Source: Actinomycetota bacterium (GTDB lineage: Bacteria > Actinomycetota > Actinomycetes > Nanopelagicales > Nanopelagicaceae). From it: DNA of 50,141 bases. The stretch spans positions 1 to 50,141 of the forward strand of contig JAPLBJ010000036.1 in the NCBI GenBank assembly GCA_026392845.1, read 5' to 3'. Both the position numbers and the translations under genes were made by a program. Numbering within the stretch: the first letter of the stretch is position 1; the number at the start of each line of letters is the position of its first letter. Positions 1 through 8,725 of this stretch are shown here, piece by piece. The notes under the pieces were generated by a model. That model searched no databases. It worked only from the letters and a program-made list of their open reading frames with translations, and was not told the DNA's origin.

Positions 1-1090
1 GATTGTTCCAGTAAAGAAAGTTGCTGGAGATACAGGCATCTTGCAAATAAGTGATACTGCAACTGATTATGCAAGCATCGATATGATTTCAGGAGATGGT
101 CGTAATTCAGGAACTGTGAAATGTGACTATTTCAAAGATGGAAAAAATTGTTTTGTTACACAGGCTTTCCCAGCCGGAATATCTTTTGGAATGAAACTAC
201 GCCTTAGTCAATCTGTTTATGGTTGGTTGCACGGCCGCTTGAGAAATCCTGATGTAAGTGTTGCTGCAAATCCTGCCGCCAAAGATGGAGTGGACCTAAC
301 AATCGTTGCAGAACCATTGAGAGTTCCAGTTCTCTTTGGTTGGACCGAGAGCGCTAAAGCCCCAGCAGCCTTAGTTGCACGCTATAACGATGTCCCACGA
401 CTTGGTACTTATTTTGGAAATGGTGGAGATCGCAATGGGCCTTTACCTGAAATAAGTATGTTGCATGAGCAGTTAGATGCAAGTGAAAAAAACTTGGCAG
501 AAGTGCGCGATTGGCTCAATATTTTGGGGGATAAAGCAACAGTAGAGCCATATAACTGGTCAGTTCAGACCATGATCGGTGGAAACTCTGAAGAGATCAA
601 TAAGTGTACAAAGGATTCCAAAGCGCTCGCCGGCATAGTTTCTACAAATGCAACTATGTATTCACCAGGAGCACCTGCATTCAATAAGGAATCTCAATCA
701 CTTGATTACCAAGTTGTTGCACCGCACTTCACACACAATGGCGATGTATTCCTTGGAACCTACGATTTGTTGATGAGTTCTGAAGTTGCACGTTGTGTTT
801 ATAACTTCAGTAAAGCACCTATAAGCGCCACTATTTCAATCGTTAGCTCTGATGGAAATACACGTGTCGCTACAACATCTATGACAGAAAAGAATGGCTT
901 CCTACATCTTGGTGCTTATGGTTTCGAATTCTCATCCCCAACTGTTAAAGTTACGTTGAAGCAAGAGCCCGTCAAGGAAGAAGTAAAGCCAGTCGAGGTC
1001 ACGCCAGTACGCAACTCTGCCAAGCGTACAATTACATGCACGATGGGGAAGACCACAAAGAAAATAACTGCCGTCAAACCTCTCAGTTGA
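1..1090 (+). CDS. secreted/surface protein of unknown function, 3' part only
   Basis: The frame is open back to base 2, so the 5' end lies outside the window; the visible part is about 362 residues. I recognise no named domain. It is paralogous to the partial gene at 48333: both share a stretch ending in GWL-GRL, a Cys-containing stretch with a (S/T)NA-x-(M/V)Y-x-PG-(A/S)P motif, a CVY motif, and a PTVKV segment near the end. The C-terminus has one copy of a short repeat, ITCTMGKTTKKITAVKP, which in the paralogue continues with a CP-GYK motif. Here it stops abruptly at KPLS. The last 158 bases overlap tldE on the other strand. I infer that the natural C-terminus has been lost (see findings). 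Cell-surface location is inferred from the paralogue's signal peptide. Confidence 0.75.
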   Translation, partial: IVPVKKVAGDTGILQISDTATDYASIDMISGDGRNSGTVKCDYFKDGKNCFVTQAFPAGISFGMKLRLSQSVYGWLHGRLRNPDVSVAANPAAKDGVDLTIVAEPLRVPVLFGWTESAKAPAALVARYNDVPRLGTYFGNGGDRNGPLPEISMLHEQLDASEKNLAEVRDWLNILGDKATVEPYNWSVQTMIGGNSEEINKCTKDSKALAGIVSTNATMYSPGAPAFNKESQSLDYQVVAPHFTHNGDVFLGTYDLLMSSEVARCVYNFSKAPISATISIVSSDGNTRVATTSMTEKNGFLHLGAYGFEFSSPTVKVTLKQEPVKEEVKPVEVTPVRNSAKRTITCTMGKTTKKITAVKPLS

Positions 1091-2362
1091 TGAAACGTGA
1101 GAAATTCTAGAAAGCATTGCGATAGGAGACTCATTCCATCGGAAGTTATTGACTGCGCCAATTACTTCGCCATCCTTGACACGATAAACACCATCGCGAG
1201 TAAGGCCAGTAAGAAGTAGTGAACTCGGATCTACTTCGCGGATGTACCACATAGTTGTCAGTAGCAGCCCGTCATCGACTTTCTTGACGAGGTCTTCCAT
1301 AGAACCTGATGCACCATCAACTCTGACAACGAGATTATCGCCAACAGGTGTGTATGGAAGTGAAGTAATTTTTGCCGATGATTGTGTTTGTGCAAGTGAA
1401 CTAAGTTTTCCACCCTTGATGAAATCATTTCGTTTTAGGCTTTGTCCGTTATCAAATACAGAGCTCAGTGAACTACTTGCCGCATTTGCAACAAAAGGAA
1501 TTGATTCCAAGCCCTTATAAGCACTATCGGAGTAGATCTGTAGTGGTAGCGAGGAAAGAAGATCTCCGATGCGAGTACCTCCACCTTTCTTGCTAAAGGC
1601 AGAGCGACCTTCAAAGGCGTCACGGGCACCTGCACTCCAGAGCATGTAGAGAACAAGGTCGCCGACTGCATTCGCTGGTAAAACAGTGTCATATTTTCCT
1701 GCTGGAATATCAATTTTATTTGCTTGCCACTGCAAACGCTCGCGAATCTTTGCATCTACTTTTGCAATAGAAACATTGGAGAAATCTCTCGTTGCGACGC
1801 CTTCAAAAGTTGACCTGCTTCGATTGTGAGATTTTCCAGTCATCTCTACACGACCTGCAGGTTGGTCGTAGCGTGCGCGGATCCCACCTTTAGAACCAAC
1901 CCACGTTGACTTGTGTGTGTGTTCTGCATAGCCAAAAAGTTCTATACCGTCGGCAACAGAGCGCTTGAACATGTCACCAAGATCAGGTGCAACCTTTGCA
2001 AATACATCGGGACCTGTTGGATTATGCGCATCGCTCCAATTACCAAATGAAACGTTTTTAGCAATCTCGGCGGCATCATCAGCTGTTCCTGCCGAGCGAG
2101 CAGAAGCAATTGCTTCCTTGAGAACCGCATCAACTTGATCTGCAGAAATATCAGTTCGCGTTACTGCTCCTGCAGACATTCCGCCATCGACAGCAACAAA
2201 TGCAATAACGGTAATACTTCTTTGAAGAATGACTCCATTGGTGGTGAGAGTGCTATTAGCCCACCGTAGGTTTGCTTGGCTAGTTTCAGTAACAATGACA
2301 ATACAATCATCACTGGTAGCAGCAGAAGTAATTCGCTCGATTAGATCTTGTGCAGAAATCAT
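932..2362 (-). CDS. tldE: TldE/PmbA-family metalloprotease subunit, C-terminus apparently replaced
   Basis: TldE is the partner of TldD in a heteromeric peptidase that trims modified or small peptides in the cytoplasm. The family signature is clear through NNFRWNESPIAMLSRIS and the STER motif (about residue 428). After STER, family members normally have roughly 30 more residues, with a PREW-like motif and a MP-LR-PDF-like end. Here the frame instead runs 48 residues through the antisense of the neighbouring surface-protein gene, and those residues look like noise (Cys/Trp/Leu-rich). The start ATG overlaps the tldD stop by 4 bases, so the two are translationally coupled. TldE lacks the zinc ligands of TldD, as is usual. 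The gene may be non-functional or the junction may be an assembly artefact. Confidence 0.85.
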   Translation of the reverse strand: MISAQDLIERITSAATSDDCIVIVTETSQANLRWANSTLTTNGVILQRSITVIAFVAVDGGMSAGAVTRTDISADQVDAVLKEAIASARSAGTADDAAEIAKNVSFGNWSDAHNPTGPDVFAKVAPDLGDMFKRSVADGIELFGYAEHTHKSTWVGSKGGIRARYDQPAGRVEMTGKSHNRSRSTFEGVATRDFSNVSIAKVDAKIRERLQWQANKIDIPAGKYDTVLPANAVGDLVLYMLWSAGARDAFEGRSAFSKKGGGTRIGDLLSSLPLQIYSDSAYKGLESIPFVANAASSSLSSVFDNGQSLKRNDFIKGGKLSSLAQTQSSAKITSLPYTPVGDNLVVRVDGASGSMEDLVKKVDDGLLLTTMWYIREVDPSSLLLTGLTRDGVYRVKDGEVIGAVNNFRWNESPIAMLSRISHVSSTERFDGSYFLCGLPHRACNCTLGRVAYWRDLDWLYFFLDGLLLQRNFNSWG

Positions 2363-3867
2363 TCGCCTGCCTCCTCTACTGTGTTGAGAACATTTACTTT
2401 TTCAAATATCGCAGCAGGACATCCATGGCTAACAGGTGCAACTTGTCCTGGTTGCCCCTTTCCACAATTGAAGGCACCACCTAATACATAGGTCGATGGC
2501 CCTCCAACGACTTTCATGGAGCGCCAAAAGTCTGTTGTTGTTGCTTGATAAGCCATATCTTTTACTTGGCCAACAATTTTTCCATTCTTAACACGATGAA
2601 ATTGCTGACCAGTAAATTGGAAGTTATATCGCTGCATATCGATAGACCACGATTTATCGCCGCGAATATAAATTCCATCTTCCATTGAAGAGATCATTGC
2701 TTCAAGAGTTGGCCCTTGTGGATCTGGTTGCAATGAAACATTGGGCATGCGCTGAATTGGAACGTGCGATGGCGAATCTGCAAACGCACATCCAAAGCTT
2801 CGTTCCTGATTTACGCGCGCTGCAATGCGGCGATCTGTTTGATATCCAACGAGCACGCCATCTTTGATGATGTCCCAGCGCTGAGCTGCAACACCTTCAT
2901 CATCCCAGCCCACAGTGCTCAAACCATTTTCAGTATTGCGATCTCCGGTTACATGCATTTTTGCTGATCCGTATTGCAATTTATTGAGATTATCGACAGT
3001 TGCAAATGAAGTACCTGCATAGTTTGCTTCATAACCAATTGCACGATCGAGTTCTGTTGCATGGCCAATTGATTCGTGAATTGTTAGAAAGAGATTTGAT
3101 GGATGGATAAGTAAGTCGTACTTTCCTGGTGTTACAGAAGGAGCAGCAACTTTTTCAGCAAGCAAGGTCGGAAGTTCATTAATTTCTGCGTCCCAGTCAT
3201 AAACGTTATTGCTCATCCATTCCCAACCAAATCCTGCAGGTTGAGCAAGTGTGCGCATGGATTCAAAACCATGATCTCCAACAGAGATGCCCTCTATTTG
3301 AGTATGTACTCGAACTCTTTGCTGCGTAGTACTTGTACCTAATGAATCTGCATAGTGCTTCTGCTCTTTTACATACATTGTGTAAGCACTTGCGTGATTG
3401 ACTGACTTTGATGCCAGCAACTTGCTGCTCAATGAAGCAAGGCGATCCAACTTTTCAGAATCAGGAATCTCAAAAGGATCAATTTCATAACTCGATACCC
3501 ATTGCTTCTTTGCATAAATAGGTTCTGGAGCAAGTGCCACTTCTTCCGTTGCAAGTGGCTTGCTTGTCTTAGCCATCGCAACTGCAATTGCGGCTAGCTC
3601 TTGCGCTTTTGCAACAGAGATAACTGGCGATGATGCAAATCCCCAAGCACCATTGACAATAACGCGAACACCAAGACCGACAACCGAGTCATCACTTTGC
3701 GATTCAGGCTTTGCATCACGCAGTTGCAACAAACCGGTACGTGTCTTCTCGATTCGAACATCAACATGTGATGCCCCAAGTGATTGCGCAGAAGCGATTG
3801 CTGCATCTGATGTGGCCTCTAATGGAAGCGCTAGAAAGTCTGCATCAACGCTTGAATGTTTACTCAT
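2359..3867 (-). CDS. tldD: TldD-family zinc metalloprotease
   Basis: This is the catalytic subunit of the TldD/TldE peptidase, 502 residues. It shows the family zinc site HESIGH at residues 264-269, and the later conserved Cys in VSHGCPAAIF near the C-terminus. The central GYQTDRR and SMEDGIYIRG-like segments also match the family. It is first in a two-gene operon with tldE (ATGA overlap). The start ATG at 3867 has no Shine-Dalgarno, but a TAAGAT hexamer ends 6 bases upstream, so a leaderless transcript is likely. The family processes RiPP precursors and protein fragments; no RiPP cluster is visible nearby, so a general peptide-degradation role is the safer guess. Confidence 0.93.
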   Translation of the reverse strand: MSKHSSVDADFLALPLEATSDAAIASAQSLGASHVDVRIEKTRTGLLQLRDAKPESQSDDSVVGLGVRVIVNGAWGFASSPVISVAKAQELAAIAVAMAKTSKPLATEEVALAPEPIYAKKQWVSSYEIDPFEIPDSEKLDRLASLSSKLLASKSVNHASAYTMYVKEQKHYADSLGTSTTQQRVRVHTQIEGISVGDHGFESMRTLAQPAGFGWEWMSNNVYDWDAEINELPTLLAEKVAAPSVTPGKYDLLIHPSNLFLTIHESIGHATELDRAIGYEANYAGTSFATVDNLNKLQYGSAKMHVTGDRNTENGLSTVGWDDEGVAAQRWDIIKDGVLVGYQTDRRIAARVNQERSFGCAFADSPSHVPIQRMPNVSLQPDPQGPTLEAMISSMEDGIYIRGDKSWSIDMQRYNFQFTGQQFHRVKNGKIVGQVKDMAYQATTTDFWRSMKVVGGPSTYVLGGAFNCGKGQPGQVAPVSHGCPAAIFEKVNVLNTVEEAGE

Positions 3868-3873
3868 CCGAAA

Positions 3874-3879
3874 ATCTTA
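3874..3879 (-). promoter_or_regulatory. -10 element for leaderless tldD
   Basis: TAAGAT on the minus strand, 6 bases before the tldD ATG, with no ribosome binding site between them. It matches the recurring TANNNT pattern of this window. Confidence 0.55.
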
Positions 3880-3906
3880 GGGTATACATACGGATTGGAG
3901 GTAGCG

Positions 3907-5058
3907 ATGAGAAAAAAGCTCGGTAGTTCATATTGGAAACTCTGGAGCGCTACCGCCATTTCAAATCTGGGTGATGGAATTTCTACAGTTGCATACCCTT
4001 GGCTTGCATCTGCTATTACTCGCGAACCATTTCTGATTGCTTTGGCAGCAGTTGCATCTCGCCTTCCTTGGCTTATATTCACTCTTCCGGCAGGTGTTAT
4101 TACTGACCGAATAGATCGCCGAAAGATCATTGTTGCCATGGATTTTTTCCGCGGCATCCTCACATTAGTTGTTGCCGCCTTTGTATATAAGCACAGGGAT
4201 TCACTGCCTTCTCTCAATGAGCTGACAAGCATGAGCGATATGAAGACAAATTGGACTCTCTATGTCGTCACTCTTATCTCCGCTCTGCTCTTCGGTTTTG
4301 CTGAAGTTTTGCGCGATAACGCGGCACAAACATTTTTGCCATCTGTCGTAGAGACAGAAAATTTAGAAAAAGCCAATGGACGCATGTGGTCAGCGGAGGC
4401 ACTAACAAATTCTTTTATTGGACCACCACTGGGGAGCCTTCTAGTTGGAATCGCAATTTTCTTACCCTTCTTTATAGATGCAGCATCATTCTTTCTCGCT
4501 GCTGCACTCATTGCCCTCATCTCGGGGTCATTTAGATCAAAGCCAGTAAGTGACGTAAAAGAGAAAACAAATTTTCGCTCTGAACTCAAAGAGGGATTTT
4601 CTTGGCTCTGGGGTCATACCTTGCTGCGCCCCATGGCAATTATTTTGGGAGTAATGAATGGCATCGGCTCCTTTGTTGGCGCTGTCTATATTCTCTTCGC
4701 TCAAGAAATCCTGAACACAAGTGTTTTCGTCTTTGCAATTCTTGGAACTGCAGGGGCGATTGGCGGAATACTCGGTGGTTCATTTGGTCCACGAGTTTCA
4801 AAGAAGATTGGAAGCGGAACATCTCTAGCCCTTGTTCTCGTTACATCTCCCATCTTTCTTCTCATCATTGGTACAACAAATTCATGGCAAGTAGTTTGGA
4901 TTGTTACTGCGATTGAAACTTTTTTCGCAGTCTTATGGAATGTCATCACTGTCTCGCTTCGACAGAGCATCATTCCAACTCAGTTACTAGGCAGAGTAAA
5001 TAGCGTCTATCCCTCCTTTGACCACTTCCCGCCTGGAGGCTGTTCGTTCATAGGCTGA
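3907..5058 (+). CDS. MFS transporter (MFS_3-like exporter), C-terminally truncated
   Basis: Membrane transporter of the major facilitator superfamily, enterobactin-exporter-like. Start chosen at the ATG preceded by GGAGG five bases upstream (3897-3901); an ATG further upstream at 3856 would overlap tldD and lacks a site. Seen: N-terminal SATAISNLGDGI, the DRIDRRK loop between helices 2 and 3, and the late LLGRVNSVY motif. Family members continue about 50-60 residues beyond that motif with the last two helices. Here the frame ends 13 residues later in PPGGCSFIG and a stop, giving 383 residues and about ten helices. Neither alternative frame downstream restores an obvious match. The substrate is unknown and function is doubtful. 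Confidence 0.7.
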   Translation: MRKKLGSSYWKLWSATAISNLGDGISTVAYPWLASAITREPFLIALAAVASRLPWLIFTLPAGVITDRIDRRKIIVAMDFFRGILTLVVAAFVYKHRDSLPSLNELTSMSDMKTNWTLYVVTLISALLFGFAEVLRDNAAQTFLPSVVETENLEKANGRMWSAEALTNSFIGPPLGSLLVGIAIFLPFFIDAASFFLAAALIALISGSFRSKPVSDVKEKTNFRSELKEGFSWLWGHTLLRPMAIILGVMNGIGSFVGAVYILFAQEILNTSVFVFAILGTAGAIGGILGGSFGPRVSKKIGSGTSLALVLVTSPIFLLIIGTTNSWQVVWIVTAIETFFAVLWNVITVSLRQSIIPTQLLGRVNSVYPSFDHFPPGGCSFIG

Positions 5059-5075
5059 TTTCACCCCTCTTTACC

Positions 5076-5107
5076 TGCAAACGATGGGTGAATTTCTTGC
5101 AAACGAT
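5076..5107 (+). repeat. two direct copies of TGCAAACGAT, candidate operator
   Basis: Identical 10-mers at 5076-5085 and 5098-5107, 22 bases apart start to start (two helical turns), upstream of the peptide-binding protein gene. The GCAAACG core resembles half-sites of LacI-family operators. No regulator gene is adjacent. Confidence 0.4.
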
Positions 5108-5139
5108 TAGGGTAATAAGGCAGACTCGCGGGTAACAAA

Positions 5140-5178
5140 AAGGGCTCTATGGAGTGGTCGACTCTCCGCAGCGCCCTT
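5140..5178 (+). promoter_or_regulatory. 5'-leader hairpin before the peptide-binding protein gene
   Basis: AAGGGC at 5140-5145 can pair with GCCCTT at 5173-5178, with a nested GGAG/CTCC pairing at 5151-5154 and 5164-5167. It sits about 10 bases before a strong GAGGAGG ribosome binding site, so it could stabilise the mRNA or affect initiation. No known riboswitch class is recognised. Confidence 0.35.
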
Positions 5179-5198
5179 CTCACCCTCGAGGAGGAAAT

Positions 5199-7046
5199 AT
5201 GAAGAAATGGAACCGCGGCGCCAAAGTAGCGCTCGCAGTTGCAGCGACTGCTGGATTGGTTATCGGTGCTCTTTCGCCGGCTACTGCAGCAACTCGTACA
5301 ACTGTTGTGATCGTAGACAGTAACGTCTTCACATCACTGAACTCATCAACACCAGATACCAACCTTGTACTCAACGGAAACGTTGCTTACCTCAGTGGTG
5401 CTGGCTTCAATTATTACGATGAAAAGCCAGAACTTGTACGCAATACAACTTTTGGTACTTACAAAATCATGAGTAAGACTCCTACATTTAAGGTCAAGTA
5501 CACAGTCAACAAGGGACGTCTATGGTCAGATGGCACACCAATTACTGGTGTGGATCTTCTGCTAAGTAACGTCATCAGTTCAGATGCATATTCAATCGCT
5601 GCAGGTCTTGGCGATCCAGCATCAGAGGATAAGAAGCCAGCATTCGATTCACTCGGATACGGTGGCTCTTACTCGAAGTTGATCAAGGATGTATCTATTG
5701 CGCCAGATCGTATGTCAGTTGTTTTGACTTACAGCAAGTACTTCCCAGATTGGGAGATTGCAGGTCCAGGACCAAGTCCAGTTCACGCACTTGTTGCAAT
5801 GGCAATGGGCGAGAAGAAGCTAGGAACTTCTGCGCACAACGTTGCTCTCAAGAGCAAGTTCCTCAATGCTTATATCGCAAAAGACAAAGACCTTTTAAGC
5901 AAAATTGGAAAGGTTTGGTCAAATGATTACAACGTAACAAGCGTTGATGCAAAGACAAATCCTTTGCTTCTTGTTTGTAACGGTGCTTATATCGTTGATA
6001 ATATCGTCAAGGATCAGCGCGTAACAATGAAGCTCAATTCAAATTACAACTCAGGACTGCCAACTAGCGGAATTGAAAAAGTTGTATTTACAACTATTCC
6101 AGATCCAACAGCTGCTGCCCAAGCACTTGCTAACAAGGAAGTTGACTTCTACGAAGCAATTGCAACTGCAGATTCTGTTGCTGCGCTAAAGAAAATAGGC
6201 GCTGCAGTAACAGTTGAAGGTGTAACACTTGCGACATATGAGCATGCTGAAGTTCGTTCAGGAAAAGAACAAGGCACAAAGGTTGATTACACAGGCCCAT
6301 TCGATGGAATGTCACAGAAGGCTAAGGATCTACGCACAGCGTGGTTACTTGCTTATCCACGTCAAGAAATCATCGACAAGATTGTAAAGCCTGTAAATGC
6401 TAAGGCTGTTGTGATGAACTCACATCAGTACTTCCCATCAGAGCCAAATTACTCAAAGATGGTTGCAGCGTCAGGAATGGCAAAGTTCACAGCTGGAACA
6501 CAAGCAGATCGTACAGCGGATGCTCTTGCTCTAGTGAAGAAGTACTATCCAAGTGCTGCAGCAGGTTCAGCAAGCGTCAAGTTAACAATGTTGTGGGGCT
6601 CACCAAGCAACACACGTCGTTCTGCAGAGGCGGCTCTAGTAAAGGCTGAAGTTGCTAAGGCTGGATTTGATGTAACAACAACTCCAACATCGGGCTGGTC
6701 TTCATTCTTAGGTGATCCTAAGTTTGATGTTCAATTCTATGCATGGTCGAAGACAGCGCTAACACAGGCTGGTAACTTCGGAAGCTTCAAGTCAACTGAT
6801 AGCCAAACTGGATATAACAATCTAGAAATGGACAAAATTATTACTCGACTTGAAACTGAAGTTCTCACTCCAACAGAAATCTATAATCTCTACCTAGCAG
6901 CAGAGAAGATTCTTGTTGAAGATGCAGTAACGATTCCTTTATTCCAATGGCCAGGAGTTATTGCTTATAACTCTGCACTCAAGGGTGTAAATCCATCACC
7001 ATTGAGTCCATCGTTCCTATGGAACTTCTGGGATTGGCACTTCTAA
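5199..7046 (+). CDS. ABC transporter substrate-binding protein, family 5 (peptide type)
   Basis: Extracytoplasmic binding protein of an oligopeptide/dipeptide-type importer, 615 residues. Start chosen at the ATG behind GAGGAGGAAAT; the longer frame adds 15 residues without a site. The N-terminus is a signal peptide: KKWNRGAK, a hydrophobic core, then a probable cut after ATAA. There is no lipobox Cys, so it is not an obvious lipoprotein. The family-5 pattern is visible in the KGRLWSDGTPITGVDLL segment, the internal IPDPTAAAQALANKEVDF segment and the C-terminal AAEKILVEDAVTIPLFQWP. A hairpin terminator separates it from the permease genes, so the binding protein is probably made in excess over the membrane parts. 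Peptide specificity is inferred from the family. Confidence 0.9.
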   Translation: MKKWNRGAKVALAVAATAGLVIGALSPATAATRTTVVIVDSNVFTSLNSSTPDTNLVLNGNVAYLSGAGFNYYDEKPELVRNTTFGTYKIMSKTPTFKVKYTVNKGRLWSDGTPITGVDLLLSNVISSDAYSIAAGLGDPASEDKKPAFDSLGYGGSYSKLIKDVSIAPDRMSVVLTYSKYFPDWEIAGPGPSPVHALVAMAMGEKKLGTSAHNVALKSKFLNAYIAKDKDLLSKIGKVWSNDYNVTSVDAKTNPLLLVCNGAYIVDNIVKDQRVTMKLNSNYNSGLPTSGIEKVVFTTIPDPTAAAQALANKEVDFYEAIATADSVAALKKIGAAVTVEGVTLATYEHAEVRSGKEQGTKVDYTGPFDGMSQKAKDLRTAWLLAYPRQEIIDKIVKPVNAKAVVMNSHQYFPSEPNYSKMVAASGMAKFTAGTQADRTADALALVKKYYPSAAAGSASVKLTMLWGSPSNTRRSAEAALVKAEVAKAGFDVTTTPTSGWSSFLGDPKFDVQFYAWSKTALTQAGNFGSFKSTDSQTGYNNLEMDKIITRLETEVLTPTEIYNLYLAAEKILVEDAVTIPLFQWPGVIAYNSALKGVNPSPLSPSFLWNFWDWHF

Positions 7047-7074
7047 GGAGTAATCCTTAGTTACACTCTCAAAA

Positions 7075-7108
7075 CGAAATGGCACCCGGTTCACCGGGTG
7101 CCATTTCG
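7075..7108. terminator. strong hairpin terminator between binding-protein and permease genes
   Basis: A perfect 15-bp inverted repeat (CGAAATGGCACCCGG, 7075-7089, with its complement at 7094-7108) around a TTCA-type loop. A T-rich stretch follows on the plus strand. It probably reduces read-through from the binding-protein gene into the permeases. Confidence 0.85.
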
Positions 7109-7180
7109 CGAGTTTATTCATTTTTCTAATTATTTCTTTATACTTTCTTAGATTGTCGATTACAGAAAAGAGGAGAAGTG

Positions 7181-8725
7181 ATGTTTGCATTCATTATGCG
7201 ACGCCTGGGCACTCTTGCTGTAATCCTTTTTGGTTCTAGTTTTCTGCTCTATAACTTAGCTGCTCTCTCAGGGGATCCACTGGCTGACTTGCGCACAAGT
7301 CGTGAACCCAATGCTGCTCAGCAGATAATTGCTCTGACTCGAAAGTTGCAGCTAGATATCCCTCCACCACTTCGTTATTTCTATTGGTTGCGTGGACTCT
7401 TTGGAGTCTTTATTGGAAAGTTCGATTTAGGTCAAACACGTGGAGGCGAATCTGTAGCCTCAGCTATTGGTTCGGCAGTCCCAACAACAGTTCGCTTAGT
7501 AACAACTGCAACATTGACTGCAATTATTTTAGGTATTTCTATAGGAATTGTTACGGCGCTTCGCCAATACAGCAAATTTGATTATTCAATGACATTCGTA
7601 TCTTTTTTGCTTTTCTCCTTACCAATATTTTGGGTAGCGGTACTTCTCAAACAATTTATGGCGATTGGTTTCAATAACTGGTTAGGTGAGCCAAGTATTC
7701 CTATAAAGACGGTTGTTCTAATAGGAATAATCCTCGGCCTGATAATTTCATCCGTAGTTGGTGGAGATCGAGCTAAATCGTGGAAAATTTTTGGAGTTAG
7801 CGCTATCGCCACAATGTTAGTTCTACAAGTTTTAGTCAAAATCAATTGGTTCTTACAACCTGGCCTAGGACCTATTTTCTATCTACTTGGCTCTGTGGGA
7901 ATTGCATTTGGTGTAACACAACTTTCGATGGGTATTTCTAATCGAGTTGCCCTCAAATCTTCTCTCACCGTCGCTGGCATCGCTTTTGTTCTCTACTTCC
8001 CAATGCAAAAAGTATTTGAAATGCAAAAGCAGGGCCTTCTTCTAGCCGCTGCAGCAACTCTTACAATCTTGATTGCTGTAGGAGTGGCACTTTATTTTGC
8101 AAAGATTGATCGCGCAGCCGTTGTTCGAACAACGGTCTTGACCGCAGTTCTTCTTGGAATTCTTATGATTGTTGATCAGTTGATGGGCACATGGGAGCGA
8201 TATATGGGAAGTGATGCCATAAATTATCGTCCGGTTCCAACAGTTGGACAAACAAATCCTTTGCTAGAACCTGGTGATTATTGGGTTTCTACCTTAGATT
8301 TATTGATGCACCTTGTTTTACCAACGATTGCACTGACAGCAATTTCCTTTGCGGGATATATTCGTTTTTCACGCGGAACAATGCTTGAAGTTCTCAACCA
8401 AGATTATATTCGCACCGCTCGCGCAAAAGGGTTGACAGAGCGCACCGTCATTATGCGCCATGCATTTAGAAACACAATGATTCCAATGACAACAATCATT
8501 GTTGTTGACTTTGCTTCCATTATCGGTGGAGCAATTATTACTGAACGCGTATTTGGATGGACAGGAATGGGAACTCTCTTCAATAAAGCGGTTGGCTCAT
8601 TCGACTTGAACTTACTCATGGGTGTTTTCTTCCTAACAGGCACCCTTGCACTCGTCGCTAATTTAGTTGCCGATCTTCTATATTCAGCCCTTGACCCTCG
8701 CATTAGAGTGGGGAGCGGCAAATGA
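7181..8725 (+). CDS. ABC transporter permease, DppB/OppB-like, with large extra membrane insert
   Basis: Inner-membrane permease of the peptide importer, 514 residues; most DppB/OppB proteins are about 310-340. Start taken as the ATG five bases after AGGAG; a GTG three bases earlier is possible. The N-terminal FIMRRLGTLAVILFGSSF and the C-terminal EAA loop (DYIRTARAKGLTERTVIMRHAFRN, quoted here as one motif, contacting the ATPase) are standard. Between roughly residues 165 and 350 there is an insert with about six additional hydrophobic segments. Downstream parts DLLMHLVLPTIALT and ITERVFGWTGMG are canonical. The stop overlaps the next permease start (ATGA). Confidence 0.9.
   Translation: MFAFIMRRLGTLAVILFGSSFLLYNLAALSGDPLADLRTSREPNAAQQIIALTRKLQLDIPPPLRYFYWLRGLFGVFIGKFDLGQTRGGESVASAIGSAVPTTVRLVTTATLTAIILGISIGIVTALRQYSKFDYSMTFVSFLLFSLPIFWVAVLLKQFMAIGFNNWLGEPSIPIKTVVLIGIILGLIISSVVGGDRAKSWKIFGVSAIATMLVLQVLVKINWFLQPGLGPIFYLLGSVGIAFGVTQLSMGISNRVALKSSLTVAGIAFVLYFPMQKVFEMQKQGLLLAAAATLTILIAVGVALYFAKIDRAAVVRTTVLTAVLLGILMIVDQLMGTWERYMGSDAINYRPVPTVGQTNPLLEPGDYWVSTLDLLMHLVLPTIALTAISFAGYIRFSRGTMLEVLNQDYIRTARAKGLTERTVIMRHAFRNTMIPMTTIIVVDFASIIGGAIITERVFGWTGMGTLFNKAVGSFDLNLLMGVFFLTGTLALVANLVADLLYSALDPRIRVGSGK

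Noticed and set aside
3856-3906. Upstream ATG extending the MFS protein by 17 residues
   Set aside because: It overlaps the tldD start, has no ribosome binding site, and the ATG at 3907 has GGAGG at ideal spacing.
5154-5198. Longer N-terminus for the peptide-binding protein
   Set aside because: The added residues precede a perfect GAGGAGG site and a normal signal peptide start.
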